This document shows positions 16,215 through 26,223 of a stretch of 64,000 nucleotides of DNA, piece by piece. Each line of letters starts with the position of its first letter. Within the stretch, counting starts at the first letter, position 1. Source of the DNA: Pseudomonas sp. FP198 (GTDB lineage: Bacteria; Pseudomonadota; Gammaproteobacteria; Pseudomonadales; Pseudomonadaceae); NCBI RefSeq assembly GCF_030687895.1, contig NZ_CP117452.1, forward strand, positions 4,766,501 through 4,830,500, read 5' to 3'. The notes below the pieces were generated by a model. That model made no database searches, was not told the origin of the DNA, and worked only from the letters and a program-made list of their open reading frames with translations. Position numbers and translations under genes: made by a program.

Positions 16215-16550
16215 TCAGTGCGCCATCATGTTGGAGTGGATGCTGAACATGATCCACAACGACAAGCCGACCAGCAGTACGATCACCAGCGCAGCGAAGA
16301 CGAACGCAATCACGTTGTTACGCTGGGCGGCCGAGCGGTCCAGGTGCAGGAAGTACACCAGGTGGACCAATACCTGGACCACGGCGAAGATCAGAATGAT
16401 CCACAGCGTCAGGCTCTTCGGCAGCGTTGGATACATCACCAGGCCGAACGGAATGACGGTCAGGATCACCGACAGGATGAAACCGATCGCGTAGGACTTG
16501 ACGCTGCCGTGGCCGGCGTCGTGGCCATCATGGGAATGAGCGTTAGCCAT
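16215..16550 (-). CDS. cyoD: Cytochrome bo3 ubiquinol oxidase subunit IV
   Basis: 111 residues with a histidine-rich N-terminus ([17 protein letters not shown]) and three transmembrane helices, the usual CyoD size and topology. It is needed for CuB/heme assembly in the complex. Adjacent to cyoC with no gap between stop and start. Confidence 0.95.
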   Translation of the reverse strand: MANAHSHDGHDAGHGSVKSYAIGFILSVILTVIPFGLVMYPTLPKSLTLWIILIFAVVQVLVHLVYFLHLDRSAAQRNNVIAFVFAALVIVLLVGLSLWIMFSIHSNMMAH

Positions 16551-17177
16551 TTACAGGGTCCCCATCAGATAAACAACGGTGAATACGCAGATCCACACCA
16601 CGTCCAGAAAGTGCCAGAACAGGCTCAGGCAGCTCAGGCGCGTCTTGTTGGTGGCGGTCAGGCCGTTTTTCTGGACCTGGTACATCATGATCGCCATCCA
16701 GATCAGACCGCTGGTCACGTGCAGACCGTGGGTGCCGACCAGGGTGAAGAACCCGGACAGGAAGCCGCTGCGGCTAGGGCCGTAGCCTTCGGCGATCAGG
16801 ATGTGGAACTCGTTGATCTCCATGGCGATAAAGCCGGCGCCCAGCAGGAAGGTCATTGCCAACCAGCCCAGTACCTGGGTTTTCTTGCCCTTGAACAACG
16901 CCAGCATGGCGAAGCCGTAGGTGATCGAACTGAACAGCAGCAGCGCGGTTTCGCCCAGTACATAAGGCAGTTCGAAGATGTCGTGGCCCGACGGGCCACC
17001 GGCGACGTTGTTAACCAGCACCGCGTATACCGCGAAGATCGACGCAAACAGAATGCAGTCGGTCATCAGGTAGAGCCAGAAACCGAATACGGTCATCTCG
17101 CCCGAGTCGTGGTGATGGTCATCGTGCCCATGGTCATGACCATGGGCGTGTCCAACATTGGTCACTAAGTTCGACAT
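16551..17177 (-). CDS. cyoC: Cytochrome bo3 ubiquinol oxidase subunit III
   Basis: 208 residues with five hydrophobic spans. A histidine-rich N-terminus ([15 protein letters not shown]) precedes [20 protein letters not shown], and [14 protein letters not shown] is the conserved heme-copper subunit III block. Three bp separate it from cyoB. Confidence 0.96.
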   Translation of the reverse strand: MSNLVTNVGHAHGHDHGHDDHHHDSGEMTVFGFWLYLMTDCILFASIFAVYAVLVNNVAGGPSGHDIFELPYVLGETALLLFSSITYGFAMLALFKGKKTQVLGWLAMTFLLGAGFIAMEINEFHILIAEGYGPSRSGFLSGFFTLVGTHGLHVTSGLIWMAIMMYQVQKNGLTATNKTRLSCLSLFWHFLDVVWICVFTVVYLMGTL

Positions 17178-17180
17178 GGT

Positions 17181-19211
17181 TTAAGCCTGTTCCAACGAGG
17201 TTTCAACACGGGTGGCGGAGGCTGGGACTTTCCCGGCCGCGACCAGACGCTTGTGCTGCTCGGCTTCGATGCGCTCGATGACATCCACCGGCACCATGTA
17301 GCCCTGATCATCTCGGGCGGCATGGATGGTGAAATACACCACGGTGCCGACCAGGCTGGCGATGGCCAGCCACCAGATGTGCCAGATCATCGCGAAACCG
17401 AACACGGTCAACAGAGCCCCCATGACCACACCGGTAGCGGTGTTGTTGGGCATGTGGATCGGCGCGTACCTGGCCGGAGTCTGGTACGCGGTACCGTTTT
17501 CCTTGGCTTCGGTGAACGGGTCGATGGTTTCCGCTTTCGGCAGCACGGCAAAGTTGTAGAACGGTGGTGGCGAAGAAGTCGACCATTCCAGGGTATGGGC
17601 ATTCCACGGGTCACCGTGTTCGCACATGTTTTCCGGCTTCTTGCGGTCACGCACACTGACGTACAGCTGGATCAGCTGGCAGGCGATACCGACAGCGATC
17701 ATCACCGCACCGAACATGGCGACGTACAGGTACGGCACCCACTCAGGGTTGGTAGTGGCGTTCAGGCGACGGGTCATGCCCATGAAGCCCAGTGCATAGA
17801 GCGGCATGAACGCGACGAAGAAGCCCGAAATCCAGAACCAGAACGCAGCCTTGCCCCAACCTTCGTGCAGCTTGAAGCCGAACGCTTTCGGGAAGTAGAA
17901 CGCAAAGCCCGCGATGTAGCCGAACACGGCGCCGCCGATGATCACGTTATGGAAGTGCGCGATCACGAACAGACTGTTGTGCAGCACGAAGTCCGCACCC
18001 GGGATGGCCAGCAGTACGCCGGTCATGCCGCCGATGGCGAAGGTCACCATGAAGCCCAGGGTCCACAGCACGTGGCTGGTGAAACGCAGGCGGCCCTGGT
18101 AGATGGTGAACAGCCAGTTGAACAGCTTCACACCCGTCGGAATCGAGATCAGCATCGTCGCCAGGCCGAAGAAGGCGTTGACGCTGGCACCCGAACCCAT
18201 GGTGAAGAAGTGGTGCAGCCAGACCATGAAGCCCAGTACCGAGATCGCGCCGGAAGCGTAGATCATCGAGTGGTGGCCAAACAGTTTCTTGCCGGAGAAG
18301 GTCGAGATGACTTCGGAGAAAATACCGAACGCCGGCAGGATCAGGATGTACACCTCAGGGTGACCCCAGGCCCAGAACAGGTTGACGTACATCATCGGAT
18401 TTCCACCCAGTTCATTGGTGAAAATGTGGAAATCCATGTAGCGGTCAAGCGTCAGCAGAGCGAGTGTAGCGGTCAGGATCGGGAACGAAGCGACGATCAG
18501 CACGTTGGCCCAGGTGCAGGTCCAGGTGAAGATCGGCATGTCCATCAGCTTCATGCCAGGGGTACGCATTTTCAGCACGGTGGCCAGGAAGTTGACCCCC
18601 GTCAGCGTTGTCCCGAGCCCGGATAGCTGTAGCGCCCAGATGTAGTAATCCACCCCGACGCCCGGACTGTATTGCAGCCCCGACAGCGGCGGGTAGGCAA
18701 CCCAACCGGTCTTGGCGAATTCGCCGACACCCAGGGAAACGTTGATCAGCACCACGCCGGACACCAGCAGCCAGAAGCTCAGGGAGTTCAGGAATGGATA
18801 GGCAACGTCACGCGCGCCGATCTGCAGCGGCACAGCAAGGTTCATCAGGCCGGTGAAGAATGGCATCGCCATGAAGATGATCATGATCACACCGTGGGCG
18901 GTGAAGATCTGGTCATAGTGTTCAGGCGGCAGGTAGCCGGGCGAACCCTCGGTGGCCATGGCCAACTGGGTACGCATCATGATCGCGTCGGCAAAACCGC
19001 GCAGCAGCATGACCATGGCGACGATGATGTACATCACGCCGATCTTCTTGTGGTCGACCGAGGTCAACCATTCAGTCCACAGGTAGGTCCACTTCTTGAA
19101 ATAAGTGATACCCGCGAACAACGCCAGACCACCGAGCGCGATGATGGCGAGGGTCACCATGACAATCGGCTCGTGGAACGGGATCGCTTCCCAACTTAAT
19201 TTACCAAACAT
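17181..19211 (-). CDS. cyoB: Cytochrome bo3 ubiquinol oxidase subunit I
   Basis: 676 residues, the catalytic heme-copper oxidase subunit with about 15 spans. [16 protein letters not shown] supplies a low-spin heme ligand, [17 protein letters not shown] holds the CuB histidine and the cross-linked tyrosine, and the HH pair in [10 protein letters not shown] and the HFHNVIIGG ligands are intact. R-K-P region and quinol-site residues near the N-terminus ([15 protein letters not shown]) fit a bo3 quinol oxidase rather than an aa3 cytochrome c oxidase. It pumps protons while reducing O2. Confidence 0.97.
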   Translation of the reverse strand: MFGKLSWEAIPFHEPIVMVTLAIIALGGLALFAGITYFKKWTYLWTEWLTSVDHKKIGVMYIIVAMVMLLRGFADAIMMRTQLAMATEGSPGYLPPEHYDQIFTAHGVIMIIFMAMPFFTGLMNLAVPLQIGARDVAYPFLNSLSFWLLVSGVVLINVSLGVGEFAKTGWVAYPPLSGLQYSPGVGVDYYIWALQLSGLGTTLTGVNFLATVLKMRTPGMKLMDMPIFTWTCTWANVLIVASFPILTATLALLTLDRYMDFHIFTNELGGNPMMYVNLFWAWGHPEVYILILPAFGIFSEVISTFSGKKLFGHHSMIYASGAISVLGFMVWLHHFFTMGSGASVNAFFGLATMLISIPTGVKLFNWLFTIYQGRLRFTSHVLWTLGFMVTFAIGGMTGVLLAIPGADFVLHNSLFVIAHFHNVIIGGAVFGYIAGFAFYFPKAFGFKLHEGWGKAAFWFWISGFFVAFMPLYALGFMGMTRRLNATTNPEWVPYLYVAMFGAVMIAVGIACQLIQLYVSVRDRKKPENMCEHGDPWNAHTLEWSTSSPPPFYNFAVLPKAETIDPFTEAKENGTAYQTPARYAPIHMPNNTATGVVMGALLTVFGFAMIWHIWWLAIASLVGTVVYFTIHAARDDQGYMVPVDVIERIEAEQHKRLVAAGKVPASATRVETSLEQA

Positions 19212-19214
19212 CGT

Positions 19215-20162
19215 TTACTCCTCTGCCCCGGCAGCTGAATGCGAGCTCATGTCCATCCCTTCCATGTTGTGGGCCACTTCCTTGTCTTTCTTCTCGTGAT
19301 GCATCGGCTTGCCCGGATTCATCCCTTCATACTTATCGATGATGGTCTGGAACAGGTTCGGCGTGACCGACGAGTAGAGTTCGACAGGGTTGTTCTGGCT
19401 CGGCTTGGAAAGGGCTTCGTATTCAGCTTTTTCAAGCTGTTTAGGTGCCTTCTTCACTTCGTTTACCCAGGCGTCGAACTCTTCCTGGGTGGTGGCGGTC
19501 GCTTTGAACTTCATGCCGGTGAAACCCGCGCCGCTGTAGTTGGCGGAGATACCTTCAAGTTCGGTGTTCTGGTTGGCGATCAGGTGCAGCTTGGTCTGCA
19601 TGCCGGCCATCGCGTAGATCTGGCCGCCCAGGCCCGGGATGAAGAACGAGTTCATCACGGTGTCGGAGGTGACCTTGAAGTTGATCGGCGTGTGGGCCGG
19701 GAACACGATCTTGTTGACCGTGGCGATGCCTTGTTCCGGGTAGATGAACAGCCACTTCCAGTCCATCGAGACCACTTCGATGGTGATCGGCTTGACGTCG
19801 GAATCCAGCGGACGGTACGGGTCCAGGGCGTGGGTCGACTTGTAGGTGATGTAACCCAGGGCAATGATGATCAGTACCGGAATGGTCCACACCGCGATTT
19901 CGATCTTGGTCGAGTGGGACCATTTCGGCGTGTAGGTGGCACTGGTGTTGGACGCGCGATATTTCCAGGCGAACAGGAACGTCATGACGATAACCGGCAC
20001 GACGACCAGCAACATCAGCAGCGTGGCGGTGATGATCAGGTTTCGTTCATCCAGGCCGACCTGGCCCTTGGGATCGAGCAGGGTCATGTTGCAGCCTCCC
20101 AGCAGCAACGTGCCGAGCAGCGGCAACAAGCCTAGTAATCGGGGGTACCTGTTTTTACTCAT
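19215..20162 (-). CDS. cyoA: Cytochrome bo3 ubiquinol oxidase subunit II
   Basis: 315 residues from ATG 20162. Lipoprotein signal ending LLGGC (Cys24), two membrane helices, then a periplasmic cupredoxin fold. CuA ligands are absent, as expected for a quinol oxidase; HTPINFKVTSDTVMNSFFIP and GMQTKLHLIAN are CyoA blocks. The C-terminal tail is methionine/histidine-rich (HHEKKDKEVAHNMEGMDM), longer than in enteric CyoA but usual in pseudomonads. First gene of the operon. Confidence 0.96.
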   Translation of the reverse strand: MSKNRYPRLLGLLPLLGTLLLGGCNMTLLDPKGQVGLDERNLIITATLLMLLVVVPVIVMTFLFAWKYRASNTSATYTPKWSHSTKIEIAVWTIPVLIIIALGYITYKSTHALDPYRPLDSDVKPITIEVVSMDWKWLFIYPEQGIATVNKIVFPAHTPINFKVTSDTVMNSFFIPGLGGQIYAMAGMQTKLHLIANQNTELEGISANYSGAGFTGMKFKATATTQEEFDAWVNEVKKAPKQLEKAEYEALSKPSQNNPVELYSSVTPNLFQTIIDKYEGMNPGKPMHHEKKDKEVAHNMEGMDMSSHSAAGAEE

Positions 20163-20944
20163 CTCACGACCTCTAAAGCAGCTTGCGCAATGCAGTTGGG
20201 TTTTGATCGCCAACACTTCACCCTGCCAAGGGTTGGCATTTTCTTGGATTGAATAAGGGCTGCCCGTCGAACGTCAGACGCTGTTCGACACATCCTGGGC
20301 CAGCAGTGAGTTCTTATTCGTTGGTCAAAGGCCTGTTCAAGCCCAATTCCGTTTGGTGCGGGTAGTTGGAGGCACCGACACCTGGGGTCGCATGGGGCGC
20401 TGGCGCCCTTCGACCACTCTCGTGCTCAAGCCTGAGCCGGGTCGGAAAATCGGTGCGGGCGATTGTAGTGAGCTGCGGCGTTCGAGACCATGTCTTAACC
20501 CGAAATAATTTTTCTCCGATCCGGCAATAATCTGCCGCCGATATTGCAACGGGCCAGCATGTTATCGAAATTAATTCTCAACAAGAACCCCAAAAAACGT
20601 AAGGCTACTACGCCCGATTTAGACAGCTCGAGCAATTTACAGCGAGCTTTGACCCGCTTTAGACGCCCATTTTCCGGGGCCTTGGAGGCAACCCGCTGCG
20701 CTGTTAAAAATGCCTGCTCCAGACCGACTCGCAAGTGAAAGCGAAGGGCGATCAAGCGGTTTTTTTGTTGCAGAATGAGGCGACAATTCGGCCTTGGGAC
20801 GGCTGCGAGACAGCAGATATGTGACAACATGTCGCACATTGTCGCAGGGTGTTCCTGCCTCTGATCAAGACGCTGCCTCATCGACCCTGAAACGTAAAAC
20901 GCCCCGGTTCCGAAGAAGAACCGGGGCGTTTTTTTCACGATACT
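20163..20944. other. Long cyoA-dsbB intergenic region without a convincing gene
   Basis: About 780 bp. The cyo promoter must lie in the left part. The stretch 20500-20790 is AT-richer and holds a 64-codon plus-strand reading frame (20544-20738) without a good ribosome site or recognisable family, which I do not call. A strong plus-strand terminator ends the region at 20937, although no plus-strand gene is visible. Confidence 0.6.
20898..20937 (+). terminator. Strong intrinsic terminator between cyoA upstream region and dsbB
   Basis: AACGCCCCGGTTC / GAACCGGGGCGTT (13-bp perfect stem, loop CGAAGAA) followed by seven T on the plus strand. On the minus strand only a broken T tract follows (GTTTTACGTTTC), which may serve dsbB. 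The better direction implies a rightward transcript. Confidence 0.8.
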
Positions 20945-21454
20945 TCAGCGCAGCGCCTTGCGATTGCGCGACACCAGCAATGGCACCAGCACGACGGTAA
21001 GGACAAACGCCACCAGTGCCCATTGCGCCAGCGACAGGCCGAGGATCGGCGGGTACGGGGTGGAACAGAAACCATCGACCTGGAAGCCCAGCGGGAAAAT
21101 CTTCGCCAGCGGCAGGCTATCGACAATCGGCTGCAACACATCCACACCGCAACTGACCGCGGGGAAAAACTGGGTGTACACATGGTGCCCGGCCACCCCC
21201 GCCCCCGCCAGCGCGCAAAGCACGACAAGGCCTTCGAAGACCGTCAGGCTGCGGCGCGTGCGCATGGCCGCGCCGATGAAGGCGAAGATGGCGATCAGCA
21301 ACAACGCATAGCGCTGCAGGATGCACAGCGGGCATGGCGCTTCACCAAGCACTACCTGCAGATATAAAGCACCGCCGATCAGTCCCAGGCAGATCAACCC
21401 CAGCAGCACCAGATAGCGCCGCTCACGGCCCAGCCGCAGCATTTCCTCACTCAT
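20945..21454 (-). CDS. dsbB: Disulfide bond formation protein B
   Basis: 169 residues, four membrane helices. The quinone-proximal CPLC (C41, C44) and the second periplasmic pair C102 (VSCGVD) and C130 (DGFCSTPYPP) are present. DsbB re-oxidises DsbA and passes electrons to ubiquinone, which oxidases such as the adjacent cyo complex re-oxidise. The cyo-dsbB neighbourhood is common in pseudomonads. Confidence 0.94.
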   Translation of the reverse strand: MSEEMLRLGRERRYLVLLGLICLGLIGGALYLQVVLGEAPCPLCILQRYALLLIAIFAFIGAAMRTRRSLTVFEGLVVLCALAGAGVAGHHVYTQFFPAVSCGVDVLQPIVDSLPLAKIFPLGFQVDGFCSTPYPPILGLSLAQWALVAFVLTVVLVPLLVSRNRKALR

Positions 21455-21632
21455 TGCTTTTCCCTTTGATAGGCATGGATCGACGCGCGGCCTTGCGGCG
21501 ACCGGCGCGCTTTCGGATGGCCGAAGTCTACACGCAGATCGTGAACGAGCGCAGTCGGCAATGTGGAGGGAATAGACAGGAAAGAGGTTAAGCGGGGATT
21601 AATTCCAGGACAGCGGCAGTCATGCCACCGCT

Positions 21633-21723
21633 TTCGCGAGCAGGCTCGCTCCCACAGTTTCTGCGGTGGATAAAAATGTATGCCCCGCTACAAATCCACT
21701 GTGGGAGCGAGCCTGCTCGCGAA
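21633..21723. repeat. REP pair in tail-to-tail orientation
   Basis: Inverted REP (TTCGCGAGCAGGCTCGCTCC) ending 21655 and direct REP from 21700 to 21723, after the hmp stop. Confidence 0.9.
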
Positions 21724-21757
21724 CAAGGCAACCCGGTCACCCGGATTGCCCAGGCAT

Positions 21758-22939
21758 TTATTCCAAGGCAGCCGCCGGCCCGAAGAATTCATAGCGGCTT
21801 TGTCCCGGCGGTACGCCCAAGGCCTTGAGATGACGCCTGATGGCCGCCATGAAGCCCTTAGGCCCAAGGAAGTAGGCGTCCAGGTCTCGCTGCTCGGGCA
21901 ACCACTGCGCCAGTTGTTCCTCACTCAACAGCCCTACCTTGTCCGCCGCCGGCCCTGCGCCGTCGTGCTCGTCATAACAGTAGAAGCGCTTGAGTTGCGG
22001 GTGCCGCTTGGCCAGGTCGTCGATCCACTCGCGAAAGGCATGGACCTGGCCATTGCGCGCGCAGTGAATGAAATGCACCGGGCGCTCGGTTTGCAGCGCC
22101 GCTTGCAACATCGCCAGGGTCGGAGTGATGCCGACGCCGCCACTGATTAGCACTAGCGGCTTGTCGCTGGCGGTGAGGTAGAAATCTCCCGACGGCGGAA
22201 ACAGCTGGATGCTGCTGCCGACCTGGAAATGATCGTGCAGGTAATTGGACACCCGTCCGCCCGCCTCGCGCTTGACGCTGATGCGGTACTGGCCATTGTT
22301 CGCCAAGGCCGACAACGAATAGTTGCGGCGCACTTCTTCACTGTCCAGGACCAGCTTCATACCGATGTACTGGCCGGGCTCGGCCTGCAGGATCGGCCCC
22401 TTGTCCGCCGGTTCGAAGTAGAACGAAGTGATTTCCGCGCTTTCCGCCGCCTTGGCCGTCAGGATGAACTCACGTTCACCGCGCCAGCCGCCGGGTGCCG
22501 CCGCTTTGCGGTCATACAAGCTGGTTTCGGCGCCGATCAGAATGTCGGCCAACTGGTTATAGGCCGCGCCCCACGCCGAAATCACTTCAGGTGTAGCGAT
22601 CTCTTCGCCCAGTACCTCAGCGATTGCCCGCAGCAAGCAGGAGCCGACGATCGGGTAATGCTGTGGCTGGATCTGCAAGGCCACGTGCTTGTTGACGATC
22701 TTCGCCACCAGATCGCCCAACTGGTCGAGCTGATCGATGTGCCGCGCATACATCAATACACCGTTAGCCAGCGCACGCGGCTGGTCGCCGCTGGCCTGGT
22801 GAGCCTGGTTGAACAGCGGGCGCACTTGCGGGTACTCGGACAGCATCATGCGGTAGAAGTGAGTGATCAGCGCTTCCCCACCGCTTTCAAGCAAGGGGAC
22901 AGTGGAACGGATGATGGCGCGTTGTTCTCGACTCAGCAT
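21758..22939 (-). CDS. hmp: Flavohemoglobin, nitric oxide dioxygenase
   Basis: 393 residues: globin domain (1-140) with proximal heme His85 in NKHVALQIQPQHY, FAD domain with RNYSLS (FAD-binding RxYS) and AEPGQYIG, and NAD domain with LISGGVGITPTLAML and the terminal YEFFGP. It oxidises NO to nitrate using O2 and NADH. It is divergent from norR with NorR-type sites and a possible sigma-54 promoter between them. Confidence 0.96.
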   Translation of the reverse strand: MLSREQRAIIRSTVPLLESGGEALITHFYRMMLSEYPQVRPLFNQAHQASGDQPRALANGVLMYARHIDQLDQLGDLVAKIVNKHVALQIQPQHYPIVGSCLLRAIAEVLGEEIATPEVISAWGAAYNQLADILIGAETSLYDRKAAAPGGWRGEREFILTAKAAESAEITSFYFEPADKGPILQAEPGQYIGMKLVLDSEEVRRNYSLSALANNGQYRISVKREAGGRVSNYLHDHFQVGSSIQLFPPSGDFYLTASDKPLVLISGGVGITPTLAMLQAALQTERPVHFIHCARNGQVHAFREWIDDLAKRHPQLKRFYCYDEHDGAGPAADKVGLLSEEQLAQWLPEQRDLDAYFLGPKGFMAAIRRHLKALGVPPGQSRYEFFGPAAALE

Positions 22940-22980
22940 GGGTGACTCCTCGCGTGGTACAAATAACAGTTACCTAGGCC

Positions 22981-22997
22981 TATCAGTTTTCATGCCA
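22981..22997 (-). promoter_or_regulatory. Possible sigma-54 promoter of hmp
   Basis: On the minus strand TGGCATG-N4-CTGAT resembles the -24/-12 pattern (TGGCACG-N4-TTGCA), with a good -24 and a poor -12. Distance to the hmp ATG is about 40-58 bp, and the NorR-type sites lie upstream at typical enhancer distance. Confidence 0.4.
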
Positions 22998-23038
22998 CAA
23001 AATTTTCCCTTGTATTTCATATGCTTGAAGATGATGTA

Positions 23039-23094
23039 GTCATATCGACAAGACAGCACTTATAGTCTATATGACCAGATGGAGTCATTATGAC
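23039..23094. promoter_or_regulatory. Three NorR-type enhancer sites
   Basis: GT-N7-AC sites with a shared core: GTCATATCGAC (23039-23049), GTCTATATGAC (23065-23075) and GTCATTATGAC (23084-23094). E. coli NorR uses three GT-N7-AC sites. The third covers the norR start codon (ATG 23090), suggesting autorepression. Confidence 0.7.
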
Positions 23095-24643
23095 CGCAAC
23101 TTCCCTGCTGACCTCGCTATTGCCGCTGGTGGCCGACCTGTCCCGCGAACTGCCTGAAGGCGAGCGCTATCGGCGCCTGCTCGGAGCCCTGCGCAGCCTG
23201 CTGCCTTGCGATGCCGCCGCACTGTTGCGCCTGGACGGCGACTGCCTCGTCCCGCTGGCCGTGGATGGCTTGAGCACCGACACCCTGGGCCGGCGATTCC
23301 GGGTCAGTGAGCATCCGCGTTTCGAAGCTTTGCTGGCCAATCCGCAGCCCACCCGCTTCGCCACCGACAGTGACCTGCCCGATCCGTACGACGGATTGGT
23401 GGAAGGGCTGGATGAACATCTGGAGGTTCACGATTGCATGGGTTGCCCGCTGTTTGTCGATGAGCAGCCCTGGGGCTTGCTGACCCTGGACTCGCTGGAC
23501 CCGGAACGCTTCGAACCTATTGACCTGAGCGCCCTGCAAGCCTTCGCCAGCCTCGCCGCCGCCACCGTCAGCGCCGCCGAACGCATCGAGCGCCTGGCGT
23601 TGAGGGCAGAGGACGAGCATCGCCGCGCCGAGGTCTACCGTCAGGCCAGCGGCCAGCAGCAGCGCGACATGGTCGGCCAGAGCAAGACCCATAAACGCCT
23701 GGTGGAAGAGATCAAGCTGGTCGGGGGCAGTGACCTGACGGTACTGATCACCGGCGAAACCGGCGTCGGCAAGGAATTGGTCGCCCAGGCCATTCACGCC
23801 GCCTCCCACCGTGCCGACCAGCCGCTGATCAGCCTCAATTGCGCGGCGCTGCCCGACACGCTGGTGGAAAGTGAACTCTTCGGTCATGTTCGCGGCGCGT
23901 TCACCGGTGCCACCCAGGACCGGCGCGGCAAATTCGAGCTGGCGGATGGCGGCACGCTGTTCCTCGACGAGGTGGGCGAACTGTCCCTGACCGTCCAGGC
24001 CAAATTGCTTCGCGTGTTGCAATGCGGCCAGCTGCAACGCCTGGGCTCGGACAAGGAGCACCGCGTCGATGTGCGCCTGATTGCGGCGACCAACCGCGAC
24101 CTCGCCGAGGAAGTGCGCAATGGCCGTTATCGAGCCGACTTCTATCACCGGTTGAGTGTCTACCCGCTGCAAGTGCCGGCGCTGCGTGATCGCGGGCGCG
24201 ATGTGCTGCTGCTCGCCGGTTTCTTCCTGGAACAGAACCGCTCGCGCATGGGCCTGGGCAGCCTGCGCCTGACCAGCGACGCCCAGGCTGCGTTGCTGGC
24301 CTACGATTGGCCGGGCAACGTGCGCGAACTGGAGCACCTGATCGGTCGCAGCGCGTTGAAGGCATTGGGCAAGCATCCGGTTCGGCCGAAGATTCTCAGC
24401 TTGAGCGCCGATGATCTGGATCTGCCTCACGCAGTCCCGGAAAGTGCTCCGACCAACAGCCTCGCGCCAGCCTCCACGGTGACGGTTTCCGGTGACTTGC
24501 GCCAGGCCACGGAAGATTATCAACGGCAAATGATCAGCGCCTGCCTGGAACGCCATCAACACAACTGGGCCAGCGCTGCCCGGGAACTGGGCCTGGATCG
24601 GGCCAACCTGGGGCGGATGGCCAGGCGGCTGGGCCTCAAATAG
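23090..24643 (+). CDS. norR: NorR, NO-responsive sigma-54 activator
   Basis: 517 residues: GAF domain (about 20-165), AAA+ domain with GETGVGKE (222-229) and the sigma-54-contacting GAFTGA loop (269-274), and a Fis-type HTH at the end ([20 protein letters not shown]). The GAF iron-ligand region known from E. coli NorR is conserved: [15 protein letters not shown] and TLDSLDP. NO bound to the non-heme iron switches on ATPase activity, and the target is the divergent hmp. Confidence 0.94.
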   Translation: MTATSLLTSLLPLVADLSRELPEGERYRRLLGALRSLLPCDAAALLRLDGDCLVPLAVDGLSTDTLGRRFRVSEHPRFEALLANPQPTRFATDSDLPDPYDGLVEGLDEHLEVHDCMGCPLFVDEQPWGLLTLDSLDPERFEPIDLSALQAFASLAAATVSAAERIERLALRAEDEHRRAEVYRQASGQQQRDMVGQSKTHKRLVEEIKLVGGSDLTVLITGETGVGKELVAQAIHAASHRADQPLISLNCAALPDTLVESELFGHVRGAFTGATQDRRGKFELADGGTLFLDEVGELSLTVQAKLLRVLQCGQLQRLGSDKEHRVDVRLIAATNRDLAEEVRNGRYRADFYHRLSVYPLQVPALRDRGRDVLLLAGFFLEQNRSRMGLGSLRLTSDAQAALLAYDWPGNVRELEHLIGRSALKALGKHPVRPKILSLSADDLDLPHAVPESAPTNSLAPASTVTVSGDLRQATEDYQRQMISACLERHQHNWASAARELGLDRANLGRMARRLGLK

Positions 24644-24798
24644 TTTGCCAAGGGGACTTTTGTGGACCGCACTATCGTGATCCTCGCCATTGACAGTTTT
24701 TCGCCCTAAAGCCTGCCCCCGACAAGTCGATAACCCGTTATCAAAAGCTGTCTTGGCGATCTTCATGCTCGCCCCACCTTTTTCCACAGAAGGTTTTT

Positions 24799-25701
24799 AT
24801 GTCTTCCAACAAAGCCCGCGCAGATTCCCTTTCGCTTCTGCTGTTTACCTTGCGCAGCGGCAAGCTGATGGCAATCAACCTGCTCAAGGTCAGCGAAATC
24901 ATTCCCTGCCCGCCACTGACCAGACTGCCGGAGTCACACCCACACGTAAAAGGCATCGCCACGTTGCGCGGAATGTCGTTGTCGGTGATTGACCTCAGCC
25001 GCGCCATTGGCGAGCGGCCGCTGGAGGACCCGGACGGCGGGTGCCTGATCGTCACCGACGTCAGCCGCTCCAAGCAGGGCCTGCACGTCCAGGCGGTGAG
25101 CAAGATCGTGCATTGCCTGACCACCGACATCAAGCCGCCGCCCTATGGCTCCGGCGGTGTGCGTGCGTTCATCACCGGCGTGACCTCGGTGGACGGCACG
25201 CTGGTGCAAGTGCTGGACATCGAAAAAGTCATCCACGGTATCGCCCCGGCGCAAATCGAGACGGCGCCCACCGAGCTGAGCATGGAAGACGCCGAAGTCC
25301 TCGGTAACGCCCGAATCCTGGTGGTCGATGACAGCCAGGTGGCACTCCAGCAATCGGTGCATACCTTGCGCAACCTGGGCCTGCAATGCCACACCGCCCG
25401 CAGCGCCAAGGAAGCCATCGACTGCCTGCTTGAGCTGCAAGGCACGGCGCAGGAGATCAACCTGATCGTTTCCGACATCGAAATGTCCGAAATGGACGGT
25501 TATGCCCTCACCCGGACCCTGCGCGAAACACCCGACTTCGCTCACCTCTACGTGTTGTTGCACACCTCGCTCGACAGCGCCATGAACAGTGAGAAAGCGC
25601 GGCTGGCGGGCGCCAACGGGGTACTGACCAAGTTCTCCTCGCCGGAACTGACCAAATGCCTGATCACGGCGGCCAAGGCCGTCGCCGAACAAGGTCGCTG
25701 A
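24799..25701 (+). CDS. cheV: CheV-type chemotaxis coupling protein (CheW-REC)
   Basis: 300 residues. CheW-like domain (about 10-155: LLLFTLRSGKLMAINLLKV, VKGIATLRGMSLSVIDLSRA) followed by a receiver domain (about 172-298) with acidic pair D177/D178, phospho-acceptor D226 (IVSDIEMSEMDGY), T256 and K278 (LTKFS). It links receptors to CheA and may buffer phosphoryl flow. Not next to other chemotaxis genes, as usual for pseudomonad CheV paralogues. Confidence 0.9.
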   Translation: MSSNKARADSLSLLLFTLRSGKLMAINLLKVSEIIPCPPLTRLPESHPHVKGIATLRGMSLSVIDLSRAIGERPLEDPDGGCLIVTDVSRSKQGLHVQAVSKIVHCLTTDIKPPPYGSGGVRAFITGVTSVDGTLVQVLDIEKVIHGIAPAQIETAPTELSMEDAEVLGNARILVVDDSQVALQQSVHTLRNLGLQCHTARSAKEAIDCLLELQGTAQEINLIVSDIEMSEMDGYALTRTLRETPDFAHLYVLLHTSLDSAMNSEKARLAGANGVLTKFSSPELTKCLITAAKAVAEQGR

Positions 25702-25818
25702 ACCCGCCCGCATTCCGATGCGGGCGCCGAGTGCGCGAGGCTGCGAGTTCGCGGCCTCGATACCGTCCCAACCTCAGGCATACTCTTGCGCTGGCCTCCC
25801 GGAACAAGGATCTTGCCG

Positions 25819-26145
25819 ATGAAAGTACCCTGCCTGATTTTCTTCGCCCTCAGCGCCCTGGCTGCACAGGCCCATGCCTCCAGCTCCGATGCCTGGGCTG
25901 CCTATGACAAGAAAGTCCTTGCCAGTTGCATCAAGGCCAGCGGTCTGAAGAATGCCGAACCGGTCGGCAGCCCCGCGCAATTCGACGACCGGGTGGGCTA
26001 CACCGCGCTGTTGCTGCAAGGCCAGTACCCGCAAAAGCACATGAAAGGCGCGACCGGCACCGAGCTGTGCCTGTACCGCAAGAAAACCAAGAGTGCATTC
26101 GTGAGCGAATGGGACTCGATCCGCCCGACCGAAACCTCCCGATGA
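25819..26145 (+). CDS. Small secreted protein, function unknown
   Basis: 108 residues from ATG 25819, with AAGGA 9 bp upstream. Signal peptide KVPCLIFFALSALAAQAHAS (cleavage near residue 20) and a mature part of about 88 residues with two cysteines (LASCIKASG, ELCLYRKK), probably disulfide-bonded in the periplasm. DRVGYTALLLQGQYPQKHM suggests a small beta-rich fold. No known family was recognised. Confidence 0.7.
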   Translation: MKVPCLIFFALSALAAQAHASSSDAWAAYDKKVLASCIKASGLKNAEPVGSPAQFDDRVGYTALLLQGQYPQKHMKGATGTELCLYRKKTKSAFVSEWDSIRPTETSR

Positions 26146-26223
26146 ATGGCGCATAAATTGCTTCGCATGGCTTATCACGGCGTTTTTCTGTCGCCGCTCT
26201 AGCCAATCGCCTTCGGTCAATCA

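Noticed and set aside
17253..18626. A 457-codon plus-strand frame opposite cyoB
   Set aside because: Composition is dominated by His/Gln/Arg typical of antisense frames. CyoB is unambiguous.
20544..20738. A 64-codon frame in the cyoA-dsbB gap
   Set aside because: No ribosome site, no homologous family recognised and basic low-complexity composition. It is kept only as context for the orphan terminator.
23117..24787. A 556-codon minus-strand frame opposite norR
   Set aside because: It is the mirror of the NorR reading frame, with biased composition and no domain. NorR is certain on the plus strand.
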